A DNA stretch of 64,000 nt from Magnolia sinica (lineage: Eukaryota; Streptophyta; Magnoliopsida; Magnoliales; Magnoliaceae): positions 40,059,501 through 40,123,500 of the forward strand of contig NC_080591.1 in the NCBI RefSeq assembly GCF_029962835.1. The letters are read 5' to 3'. This document shows, one piece after another, positions 48,017 to 58,133 of this stretch (position 1 is the first letter of the stretch; each line of letters opens with the position of its first letter). The notes below the pieces were generated by a model. It searched no databases, was not told where the DNA came from, and saw only the letters and a program-made list of their open reading frames with translations. The position numbers were made by a program, and so were the translations under genes.

Positions 48017-49962
48017 TGTTAGTGCACTCATTCTTGCACACTTGTTTGTTAATCACATGAACCGTTGTGTCAAGTAGTCGGGTGAGCCCTTGGAAAATGA
48101 AGACTGAAGACGCAACTAGAGCAGAAGCATTAAGCAACACTCATAGGGTAAAAAGAAGCTCCTATGAATCCAACCCTCAAAACAAAACAAACATACACCC
48201 TCTAGATGATCCTAACCTAAATAGGAAACCTCATTTAGATCATCCCTTAAGCCATAAAGCTCATATTTTCTATCTCCTTAGAATTGGCCTTAGAGGTTCG
48301 AAGTTGTTGAAACATACATTGAAAAACAGCAACCTTCGGTCCGACCGATCATAGCGTCAGTCCTACCGAACATGCTATTGCAGGACAAAAACTCAAACAT
48401 GAAAAAATTTGTCTCTACTTCAGTTGGAGTAGGTCCGACCGAATGGCACCTTCGGTGGGACCAAAGAATCCTTTGGTCTGACCGAAAGTGACCAAAATTG
48501 TCCAGTAAGGTTTGGAGTTAATTCAGTCCGACCGATCTGTAATTCGGTCCGACCGACTGCAACCGAAGATAAGCCTCGGTCCGACCGAAAGTGATCAAAA
48601 GTGTCCGGCAACCTGAGGACCTAATTCAATCTGACCAAGCTTTAATTCGCTCTGACCGACGATAGTTCGGTCTGACCGAAGGACCCCTCGATAGGACCGA
48701 AATATATCCGTTAAAGATCCGTTAGAACTTTTTCTCTATAAAAGGAGCATCTAGATCTTTATGAAAAGTATGGATTAAGGCATCCCAGAGTCCCTAGTGC
48801 ATCCCAAGCTTAATCAAATCATCCTAGACTCTATCCATATGAGATTCATGTTCTTATCAATGTGATTCCTCACCTTGATGAGCATTCATAGCTCCTATTA
48901 ATGAAGAACATGATCTCGAGCCTTCTCTAGAGTATTGAGGCCAAACCTATTGGTATATTCTTTGTCTCCATGATACTCTAGAGCATCCATTAATTGAATC
49001 CCTTAGGAAATTCACTTACCATCTATTTATAGGAGATTCAATTCACTCACATTACCTTGGTTAACTTCAAGGAACAACATATGCAAGATAATTGATTGTG
49101 AAGCTGAAACATCAGGACAACCTTAGCATCATGATCGGGGGAGTGTCTGGGGGCTGATTGAAGCTCTTTAAAGCAGAAATCAGGTAACCCACAAGCTACA
49201 ACAAGAAGGCCTCATCCACTTGCAAGTAAGTACAAGAGTCCAAAGAGTCTGAAACCTCTTCCTTGTATAGGATTTGGTTTCAGAGTTTGTTTCTCAAACT
49301 CGCTAAGACCTTTTGTAGGCCTCCGACGGGAGAATACGTATAGTGTCCTTGTGTAGGACCTATAGCCTTGTGTAGGCTTGAATGAGTGCCTTGTGTAGGC
49401 AGTACCTTGTGTAGGTATGTGTGATAGCCTTGTATAGGCTTGAATAAGTGTCTTGTGTAGGTAATACCTTGTGTAGGTTGTAAAGGTTTATAGTGAACCT
49501 AATTTAAAACCATTGATAGTGAAATCTGGTACACTCTAGGAGAGAGTGCGTCCGCCGAGAGTGGAGTAGGCAAGTAGCAGAACCACTATACATGCTTGCG
49601 TTTGAGATTGGTATTTGTGCATGTTTTTAATTATGCTTATATGTTTGAATGTTTAATTATATATACATGATTTGATGAATGCCTAGGATTGATAGATAAC
49701 ATATTTCATTCACACATGTTCACTATATTGTAGGCCAATTGTTGAAGTTGTATATCTTAAGTAGCCTATGTGATTGGATTCTCTATTTGGCTTGAAAGCC
49801 TTTAGAGTTAAATTGTCTTAGTTTGATTAATTGTAAATGAGTTTAAAATTAGGCAATTAGGATTTTAAGTTGGCATAGTTATTGAAAAGTCCTATTCACC
49901 CCCCTCTAGGACACCTGAACTAATTCCATACTTCTACTATAGTGGTCTAAACCGCAATTTCA
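48017..49962 (+). repeat. Solo LTR, Sirevirus-like, with TTCGGTCCGACCGAA array
   Basis: Ends TGTTAGTGCACTC and ACCGCAATTTCA, flanked by a perfect CTAAC duplication (48012-48016, 49963-49967). Motifs of the TTCGGTCCGACCGA type run from 48334 to 48680, ending 56 bp before TATAAAA (48737-48743). Repeated CCTTGTGTAGG words lie at 49340-49480, and TTCACCCCCCTCTAGGAC near 49895. Confidence 0.93.
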
Positions 49963-50183
49963 CTAACCATTTGTCAATAACTGACAAAAAGGGGAAGAAC
50001 CATACTCCCACCATTAGGTGTGAATTTGTTGTGACTTAATGGTGATGTAGGAAAATAGGGGGAATAGCAACTCAAGCCAACTCAAGATCAAGTCTTTGTA
50101 TATTCTTTATAATTGAGTTGTAACATTGTAAATCATGACTTGTACGTACCATCTGGGGTTTGTTAGGGTTTTGTCATGTAATT

Positions 50184-50198
50184 GAAAAAGGGGGAGAT
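50184..50198 (+). other. Polypurine tract of the Sirevirus-like element
   Basis: GAAAAAGGGGGAGAT lies immediately before the LTR start TGAAAGTGCC, as expected for plus-strand priming. Confidence 0.85.
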
Positions 50199-50690
50199 TG
50201 AAAGTGCCATGGTTTGTCAATATACGTGAATGTTGAGTCCTAAAGTCAAGTGAGCCCTATATGAAAACTACAAGACCAAATACTCACCAAGTTAAAGAAG
50301 TTCGAGTGTGCTATACAGGTATATTAAGCCTCACTTCCCAACCAAACCCTATCAGGTAAAAGACCCACTTAAAATAAGTCTAAACTTGCTTGAAACCATA
50401 TTTGCAAAACCCTTTGTAAGCTTAGATTAGAGTTTGTTTAAAGTTTATGGAGATAGAAGCAAAATTGGAAAATTCATGTTCTGTCGACTACAATCGAATC
50501 TACAATTGAGCAGCTTCGATGGCATCGAAACAGAAGCCTATCAGTCCACCAACCAAACCGTGAAAAACCTAGATATGTTCAATGAAATTGAAATTCGATG
50601 CATCGAAACTTAAGTTTTGATGACATAGAACCCACTTTAATGACATCGATATAAGGCCAAAAATCTCCAACAAGCTTTGAAAAATTCTAA
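50199..50690 (+). repeat. Partial 3' LTR of the Sirevirus-like element
   Basis: Starts TGAAAGTGCCATGGTTTGTC, like the solo LTR at 29586. Contains TTCGATGGCATCGAA at 50515-50529 and TTCGATGCATCGAA at 50594-50607. It breaks off near 50690, before any TATA box. Confidence 0.8.
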
Positions 50691-50933
50691 GTATGTTAGG
50701 TGTGAAATAGAAGATTGTGTTGTTCGAGGATAAAGCTATTGTAGTTGAGAGAACTGAAAGTTTGAAGTAGAAAATAGTCATACGTTGGTAGTATAAACTG
50801 AACGAAATAAACTTTATTTTGTAGATGAAGGGGGGGATGTTACCGTTGAGAGTCACCATATTGGTGTCGCTACAACGCCAAATGATGATAAAAGTTCTCC
50901 AAATAATTGATAAGTTAATATTGAATGAAAGAT
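50691..50933. other. Unassigned interior sequence left of a Tat/Ogre-like primer site
   Basis: AT-rich; a G7 run occurs near 50830. No gene or clear repeat recognised. Confidence 0.4.
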
Positions 50934-50955
50934 GGTTCCCCAGTGGAGTCATCAT
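50934..50955 (-). other. Tat/Ogre-type primer binding site
   Basis: Minus strand reads TGATGACTCCACTGGGGAAC, close to the TGGCGACTC...TGGGGA primer site of Tat/Ogre gypsy elements. The LTR lies directly to its right. Confidence 0.65.
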
Positions 50956-50956
50956 T

Positions 50957-51768
50957 TTATTTTGACAAGAAATATTTGTATTGCAATTGAGAATATCTTA
51001 TTCAATAATAACAAAGAAAGAATGAGAGAACAATCATCATCAAATATTTTATTGATTCAAAGGTTCGTTTACATACTTATATTTCTCTTGATTCCAATAC
51101 AAAGTATATCAACCGAACGAAACAATATTAAATGTAAAAATAATACGAATGATTATTTCGGCAGTATTTCGACTCGCGGTATGCTTTTCTCAATAGAGGA
51201 ATCGTTGTGTAGGTTTAAAAATCCTTCAGAAATCCTTTTTCTTCTAATTTATCTGAAATAATGATCTTGAAGCAGAAATCAGATTTCCATGACAAATTGC
51301 TGCAAATGATGTAGGAATGACAAAACATGTAAAGTTCCTAGGGGTGACTGCGTGCGCAACAAACTCATTGCGTGGCATGCAGCAGGTCCCAGTTGCGCGC
51401 TCCTGGCACAACAGATAACACCTCTGCACTTCTCATTCTTCTTCCCCTGTGGGATACCTGAAGTTCTTCAAATGAAATCCCAAAGGTCTTTAGGAATCTT
51501 CTGGAGCTCGGCACTTGCGAATGAATCAAATGAGGAGGGTAAAGGGGTATTTATAGGCCATCACATGTGTGGCCCAGATTTCCGCACAACCCAATCCCCT
51601 TGCGCAGAGGTGCATGAGACCCAATACGCGACGCACAATGGGACATCTCTTTGGTCAGCGCATCACACCTATTACGCGTTCGCAACACATCTACTGTGTA
51701 AATGAGGACTCTTCCTTAGCTTCTACTCTTTCATTACTTCTTTCTTTTTTTATTTTTGTGCTCCAACA
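50957..51768 (-). repeat. Tat/Ogre-like LTR, first copy
   Basis: About 812 bp, minus-strand start TGTTGGAGCAC. Minus TATA (CCTATAAATAC) at 51546-51556. Resembles 56262-57071 in length, TATA position and GCGCAAC-rich text. Its right flank, CTCTCCTCTCCTAAAAGG, is purine-rich on the minus strand and looks like a polypurine tract. Confidence 0.65.
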
Positions 51769-52073
51769 TGGGACTTACAACTCTCCTCTCCTAAAAGGAA
51801 ATTTTGGCCTTAAAATTTCTCAACAACCAAACCTTACACAAGGCACACTTGGGAGGGTGTTATGTTCAAAGTTTCTAAGTTCTCAAATGGGAAAGCTAAT
51901 TTAGACTAAGTTACAATGGAAACCTAGGGTGTGTTTCTAAATTTTCGAGATTGGGATTCTAATCATTCTAAATTCATAGCCATCACGTAGTGAAGGATAG
52001 TTAACCTAAGGCTATTAGTAGATATGTGATATCATCCACAGGTTTTCCCAAGTTATGCTCTGAAACCAACTTC
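51769..52073 (-). other. Gypsy 3' end remnant and chromovirus-like primer site
   Basis: Minus strand near 51780-51840 reads GCCAAAATTTCCTTTTAGG, the style of a gypsy pol end before the polypurine tract. At 52057-52069 TTGGTTTCAGAGC (minus) resembles an initiator-Met primer site for an LTR to its right. Confidence 0.45.
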
Positions 52074-53479
52074 TATAATACCTTAAACTCGATGAACGAG
52101 CTTATAGAATTTCGAGCTCCGAATCCGGTGATGACAACCTTTGTAGTACCCCATTCTCGGCTCCCAGCACCCATATGCAAGGTTTTTATCCTAGAATTCC
52201 ATAAGGAGAATTTTCAAGGTGATTTTTTTTCACATGAGCATAACCACGTGTATCAAAACTAAAGATATCAACACATTTCCACTATAATATCAGTCCGGAT
52301 AGAGTGTTGGAAGGGAAAATATATAATATAACAAAAGTCCAAAAGATCAGACACATGCTCCTACCTCAATGCTTTTATAGTCTAGCATAACCTGTACATA
52401 AACAACGTGCTTAAGCTTACTACCAAGCTTAGAGAGTGTGTGCGTGTGCGCGCAATGCATGTGCCAAGAATACAAATATCAAAATAAGTGGAATGATGGA
52501 GGGTTAGAGTAGCAAGTCCATAAATACTAACAAGCATACACAGGGTATGCGATGTAGAGGCCAACAGGGCCAAATGTTATATGCTAAGTATGCAATGCAA
52601 CATGTCAATCCTGTTGTCCAATCCACATCTCAGTATAGTTCCCATCTAGGATCATTGGGGTCTAATACACTTTGACACTAGCCTACTGCCCAATCACGCA
52701 CATGACCCAGTGAGTAGAAGAGACCTCACTATCCACATCATTAGTGATATGCCAAGTCCCACCTGACTCGCCAATAATGGACCCATTTCATGAGTTGGTC
52801 AACTCGACCTAGCTTATAGCCCGCTTTCGCCTGCGCGGATAAGGTTACACTCCCTTCCAACCGACCTCGACTCAATGGGAGATGTGGCCTACTGGTATTT
52901 GGCACTCGAGTGCTCGTGTTATCCACTCGGTCTCGACGTTGGAGCATCTTATGGCTCATAGAAGGACATCGTACGCACCCAGTAAACATAAACAGATTTC
53001 TGATATCATACTCAAGCTGTCAATCACGATGATCCTTTGGTGGCCACAAACCTGATGTCGCTAGTGTATGGATGCAAATGCATCATGCAATGCGTGAATG
53101 CATAAGTCCATCATCTGAGTCATTCAACCATGTCATGCAAGCTACACATACATGCAGGGTGGCTCCATCTCATATGGGTCCCATGAACCCTAAGTTATAA
53201 GGCTGTTAATGCGCCCTTGCCATGCATGGGCAAACCAAAAATCATGAATTAGCCATTATCCAAGTCACACAAATATGAAGTGCATTCTCAATATAAAGAA
53301 GGCGTCACATTAATGTAAAGAAAGTGTTATAGCAAGTATAAGCATAAACTTTGCGCTAAGACGCAACGCCACTTATGTTGAAGGGGGGTTACTGCTCCTG
53401 CTGTCTCCAGCAGTGTGATCCATCTGAATTTTAGATCTAACTTGGAAATGGGTCCAGCCGTAAAATGATCCGATGGAAC

Positions 53480-54290
53480 AGATGGACGGTGTGGATGAAA
53501 CACATACATCAAGGTGGGTCCCACGAGTGGGAGCATCTTTGGGCTTCCACCCAGCGGCGTCCTCTGGACATTGCCCACACTTTTTTTGTTATTTTATTTT
53601 TTCCCACTGAATGGGGCCCACTCTATGATAATCCGCTCATCCATCGGGTGGGCCAGCTCACAATGGACACAGAGAGTGTAGTCTTGGGAAGGTTCCGCAT
53701 CATACACACATCACAGTGGGCCTTGGGAAGTTTCAACAGTGGGTGCCACTGTCACCACTGTTTTCTATGGTGTGGCCCACCTGAGATCTGGATTGGGCTG
53801 AGAGTTGGGGCCAATGCTAAAATGATGTGGCGAAACGGGTGGATGGTGTGGATTTAACATAAGCATCATGATGAGTCCCATGAGTGGGACAACCTCTCCT
53901 TACTGCAGAGTGCTTCCTCTACCTCCGTTGCTGGCGGTAATGTACATGCACGTGAAACATTCTTCGCTTGTACATTTTTTTCTAAGTTGCCATTTATGTG
54001 GGGTCTATTTGCAAGATCCAAACCGAAATCGTCTATCGGGTTGGCCAGCTCACCGTGGGCCCGGAGAGACAAGCCTTTGGCAAAGTTCCAATAAACACAC
54101 CATAGTGGGCCTTAGAAAGTTTCAATAGTGGGTGCCATCACCATTACTGTTTACTATGGTGTGGCCCACCCGAGATCTGGTTCTAGCTCAGATTTGGGCC
54201 CTAGCCCTAAAATGTTGTGTCTTAACAAATTGACGGTGTGGGTTATATATAAACCATGGAGGGGCGCACGAGCGGGGCTCCACTGTAACA
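53480..54290. repeat. Tandem repeat, about 2.2 units of roughly 370-390 bp
   Basis: Landmarks recur in order: GGTGTGGAT (53488, 53847), GGGTGCCA, CTATGGTGTGGCCCACC and GAGATCTGG (53783, 54173), then a third start at about 54231 (GACGGTGTGGG). ORFs over it are repeat translations. Confidence 0.85.
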
Positions 54291-54916
54291 CCCAAAGGGG
54301 TTGCCCCCCTTATAACGTTGGACATGTTGCGTCCCTGTCTAGTGACTTCCTTTTTTCTTGTTTCTAAATCTTCTCTCTTTTTTTAATCCAAGTGTGGCTC
54401 ATGTGTGGACAATCTACTCCACTCATCTGCTTAGCCATGTTGGGGTGGGCCCAAGAAGCTTGAATTAAGTTGATCTTTGCATTTTTCCTTCATTCAAATG
54501 TAAGTAATTTAATCAACATGTTGAATGGTAAACAAATATCATAGCCGGCCACACAAGGTGGTCCACGTTGTGATAGCATGTGGAGCACACTGTCTCAAAC
54601 ATGGTCCACTTGTGGGCCCCACAATGGTCCATAACATTAACAAAAATAAAGAGAAAGGGAAGGAGGAAGAAAGAAATTGAGCAATTGGATGAACCCCTGC
54701 CACCATGGGGCCCTCCCTACACAACTAACACATACACCAAGTGAGTCACACCCATGTGGACCCATGAAAAATGAAAGAAGGTACGGAAAAATTGAGAGTT
54801 TGTCCTCCCTTGCACTCACAATGATGATAAATTGCCGGATTATGTCAGATCGTCGATCAGACGGCTTGGATGGTCCTACCTCCTCCTAGCTCCTCTAACC
54901 CTCAAAATTCCCCTCG

Positions 54917-54947
54917 AGCTCTCTCTCTCTCTCTAATCTTTCTTAAA

Positions 54948-54994
<47 letters not shown>
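54917..54994. repeat. (CT)n microsatellite tracts
   Basis: Two CT tracts, about 54917-54935 and 54951-54993, separated by AATCTTTCTTAAACATT. Confidence 0.95.
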
Positions 54995-54997
<3 letters not shown>

Positions 54998-55387
54998 ATC
55001 TTTCTTTCATTCTCCTTTATTTCCTCTTACTTTCGTCCCAGCTACCATTGGTGAATACGTAAGGGCTTGAGAGTGCTTAGGGTAGTTGTAGAGATTTGAG
55101 GGATAGATATGGATGGAAGAAGGGAAAGAGAGGGGTAGGAAGGGGATGTGAACAATGAGAGAGGGATGGAGTGGTATGGATCATGGCATGGATGAGTAAT
55201 GGGAGGCATGGGCTAGGGATTGTCTTTGTTGACTAATGAGGAGAGAGGAAGGTGGGTAAGGGCATTCTTGGTAGTTTAGGGTGAGTAGGGGGCTTTATAG
55301 GGGTATTTTTGGTCTTTTAGTTAAAGGTTGTTGGAATAGGTATGAGTAAGCGTGTGAGGGTAGAATGGGTATTTAGAAAAGTATCAT

Positions 55388-56268
55388 TTATGAGATTCTC
55401 TCCAATATTCCTTGCAAGCAGGCCCAACTTGCTATACGTATGTGCATCAAATGCGTGCATGTCTCCATTTGTATACACGTATGCATCTCTCCAACTAAGT
55501 ATCGGAACGGGACTTGCTGCATGGCATTGGATCGTAGCATCCATGGGGTCGTCAACGTATAAGTCTCAAGTCGTTGCGGTACTGAAATAGGGTTACGATC
55601 AAAGCTCATCGATCTGATCCGCCTGGAATGTGTCGGCACCGAAAGCGAAGTGTATAGATGATTAATTGGTGAACGGGTCTTACAATACCAATGTGATTTT
55701 TCCAATGCTCTTTGGCCATCTTGATTAAATTCATTCATCATCATTCTGCTAGTGCGCAGATGCGAATGGTGATACCCTAGTTTACCAAACATTCTAAGTG
55801 ACAGCAAGTTCACTGCAAAGCCATTATCTAGCAATATATGCTTAACTTGCTTCTCACGAATGCAACCGGCAATCATTTGCAGTGTATTATGTTCCCTCTC
55901 ACCTAACGTTGGGTCGTCATCAGAGAATGTGATAACGGACATGTAGTCAGCCGCCTTCATTTCTTTGGACGTAACACCTCGTACTATACAATCTTTTTCT
56001 ACCTTTGTACTTTCCATTTCAACGAGTAGTGCTTTCCTCACAACGCATCATCTAACAGTGCCTGAATCAACATTTGTTGAAAGTCCTTAGATAAACGCAA
56101 CACGTCATATATGCTTACCCGAGCAAGGATCCTCATCAAGTGGCTCACAACATCATAAGTCACTTTACCAGCTAGCAAGGCATTATCGCATGGCATTCTA
56201 TCTGCTTGATTTTCTTCATCATAGAGATTATGGATTTGATCCCCAACAGAGTCGCTATATTGTTTCAA
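55388..56268 (-). pseudogene. Tat/Ogre-like gag-protease fragment
   Basis: 56268-56038 reads MKQYSDSVGDQIHNLYDEEN then VVSHLMRILARVSIYDVLRL, and 56041-55388 reads ISFSDDDPTLGEREHNTL and VKHILLDNGFAVNLLSLRMF. The latter is the aspartic protease region of plant Tat/Ogre gag-pol, with the active-site triad written DNG. The frame is broken near 56038. It lies just downstream of a primer site and LTR on the same strand. Confidence 0.65.
56236..56257 (-). other. Tat/Ogre-type primer binding site, second copy
   Basis: Minus strand reads TAGCGACTCTGTTGGGGATC, close to the first copy at 50934-50955. Confidence 0.65.
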
Positions 56269-57071
56269 CTAGAGAAACAAGTATCGAGGATTAGAATGTT
56301 CACATTCAATAAGAACAAAGAAAAATCGAATAACAAATATCATCATTTTATTTGATTAATCTGAATTCTTGTCACATCCCTCGCATTGCCCTTGATTCTA
56401 AAACAAAGTACATCTTAATTGATACTATGAAAAATAGTTTAATGATAATTTCGACAACATCTCGACTTGTATGGCGTCCGTCACAATGACAAATTAGTTA
56501 TGTGGGCTCAAAACCCTTTCTTCACACCAATATGCAAGGAATAAATGCATAGGGGATCGAATTCCACATGAGTATGTAGAACTGCATGATCATCGAACAT
56601 ATTGAAAGATCCTATTGTGTGGCCGCGCAAACAGTCCTGTTGCGCTATCGTGTAACAGGTAGGTTCTTCAGCTTTGCTCTGTGCATCCTCTCCCTTCTCT
56701 TCACTTCTCCCGTGTTGTACAGCAAGATACCTAAATGCTGCAACTCTAAACTTTTGAATACTCTCGAAGATTCCTTTGATCTCTTTAGAGCTCCTCACTT
56801 ATGAATAATCAAATGAGATGGGAATAAGGTATTTATATGCCACCACATGTGCGAACTGCCAAAATCACACAACATAGTGCTATTGTGCGGCCGCGCATCA
56901 TACCTCTGTTGTGTGGTCACACAACAAGTCTTCTGTCCAATTTGGTCAGTTTGCCCCCAAGCCAATAATCTGGCAACTTTTGATTTGTTATACGGTCATG
57001 CAACTCATCTCTGTTGTGGAGTCACACAACAAGATATCTCATGCATCTGTTTCATGTTTTGTTCTCCAACA
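56262..57071 (-). repeat. Tat/Ogre-like LTR, second copy
   Basis: About 810 bp, minus-strand start TGTTGGAGAAC. Minus TATA (ATATAAATACC) at 56826-56836. Contains several TGTGTGGCCGCGC / TGTGTGGTCACAC quasi-palindromes (56617-56630, 56875-56925) on its TATA-upstream side. Confidence 0.7.
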
Positions 57072-57299
57072 CAACTGAAAGCAAAAGGAACTCATTAAAA
57101 GGACGAACCATCCTCTTCACAAATCGCACGTTTCCATTTACAAGTGGTTGAATAGACGACTAAACCACCTCAGTTCTCAGTCATATACAACCACTCACGG
57201 TCCCATTATCTATCTCAATGCTTGGGGTCATACGCGTTCAATTAGGATCAACCTATTAAAAGCTCTAGCATACTTGGCACCATACACATGTACCAACAA

Positions 57300-57519
57300 G
57301 CCAAACACATGGTATCTAAGGCAAAGGACCCAAGAAATCATAAAGGTGAAAGGCACATCCAACAAAAATATCATCTTGAGTGAAATGTGGCATGGCGGTG
57401 AGTTCGTATAATAAATTACCATGATCCTATAGCCAAGGGTCTTACAAAAGTGTTTGACCAACGTGGGGAACATTGGATTGTATGCAGGGGCTATTGGCTT
57501 TAGGGCAGCTGGAAATTGT
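57300..57519 (+). pseudogene. Copia pol 3' end (RNase H tail)
   Basis: In one frame it reads AKDPRNHKGERHIQQKYHL and, later, DPIAKGLTKVFDQ, the closing part of a copia RNase H. It lies directly before a copia LTR start. The rest of that element is not visible. Confidence 0.6.
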
Positions 57520-57625
57520 TAGGATGTGCCCTAGAAAGCCGAATCCTAACTTGGATATTGTGATTGAACATATTTTTTTATTTGGTAAGCCAATGATAAA
57601 TACAAATGAATTAACACATAAAACA
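57517..57625 (+). repeat. Copia LTR start fragment
   Basis: TGTTAGGATGTGCCCTAGAA follows the RNase H tail, typical of a copia LTR start. The right boundary is unclear; it seems to fade by about 57625. Confidence 0.5.
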
Positions 57626-58133
57626 CTTACATTGACATAAGCATGTCACTTGCAAAGAAACATCTGAGCCAAGGAAAAAGTGGTCTGCAATGTAAAGATC
57701 CCTTGTGTTGAGCCAAACCTGCCAGTCCATTGATTTGAAAAGATTAGCCAGGCTGATGATGAGCGCACAATCCTGGCTTCCATCCCAAGTGATCTTTATT
57801 ATCAGATGCACCTTTTAGGCACTTGGATGTTCAACCTAAGTGACAATTTTGCTGGAAAGAAAGTTAAACATATAACGTGGTGTGATCATTTCTCCTGTCT
57901 GAAACTCAGTCTATGGCTTCATGACCATGAGAATGTACAAATGGCTCCTTCCCAACAAAAATGCCCTAAGAGCCCGCAAGGGTTGTGGAGAGTGGATTTC
58001 TTTCTGTCAATTAAATATTATGACTTGAGAAGTTAAAACTGTTTAAACTCAGCTGTTAATTTTCCAAAAAAGTGGTTTTGTTAGAAGCCATAGTAGCAGA
58101 GCACTCCATCCTGCGTATCCGTTTCGTAAGAGA
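57626..58133 (-). other. Presumed 3' UTR of the SET/SMYD gene and downstream DNA
   Basis: No repeat recognised. A 66-codon minus-strand ORF at 57611-57811 (IIKITWDGSQDCALIISLAN) looks rather protein-like but matches nothing I know. Confidence 0.4.
57795..57800 (-). terminator. Putative poly(A) signal of the SET/SMYD gene
   Basis: AATAAA on the minus strand, about 335 bp after the stop codon at 58134-58136. Position is reasonable for a plant 3' UTR, but short motifs of this kind are common. Confidence 0.35.

Larger units (their letters stand above)
34816..50690 (+). mobile_element. Sirevirus-like Ty1/copia retrotransposon, nested and broken
   Basis: Order on the plus strand: partial 5' LTR (to 35566), primer site, gag, protease-integrase, RT-RNase H, promoter-like array, env-like ORF, polypurine tract, partial 3' LTR. 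Integrase before RT defines copia; the additional ORF after pol and the LTR style suggest the Sirevirus lineage (inference). Three solo LTRs (39172-42328, 42521-44300, 48017-49962) interrupt it, each flanked by a target-site duplication, so removing them restores colinearity of the pol peptides. Frameshifts and stops show it cannot move by itself. Confidence 0.88.
52074..55340 (-). repeat. Probable chromovirus-like LTR region with tandem repeats
   Basis: The left edge TATAATACCTTAAACTCG follows a primer-site-like sequence on the minus strand. A minus TATA-like CCTATAAAG lies near 55293-55301 with (CT)n (GA on the minus strand) downstream, as in LTR leaders. The right edge is not found. No gene is supported in it. 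Confidence 0.35.

Noticed and set aside
53327-54367. Several 60-130-codon ORFs
   Set aside because: They lie in tandem MITE-like repeats and change frame between repeat units.
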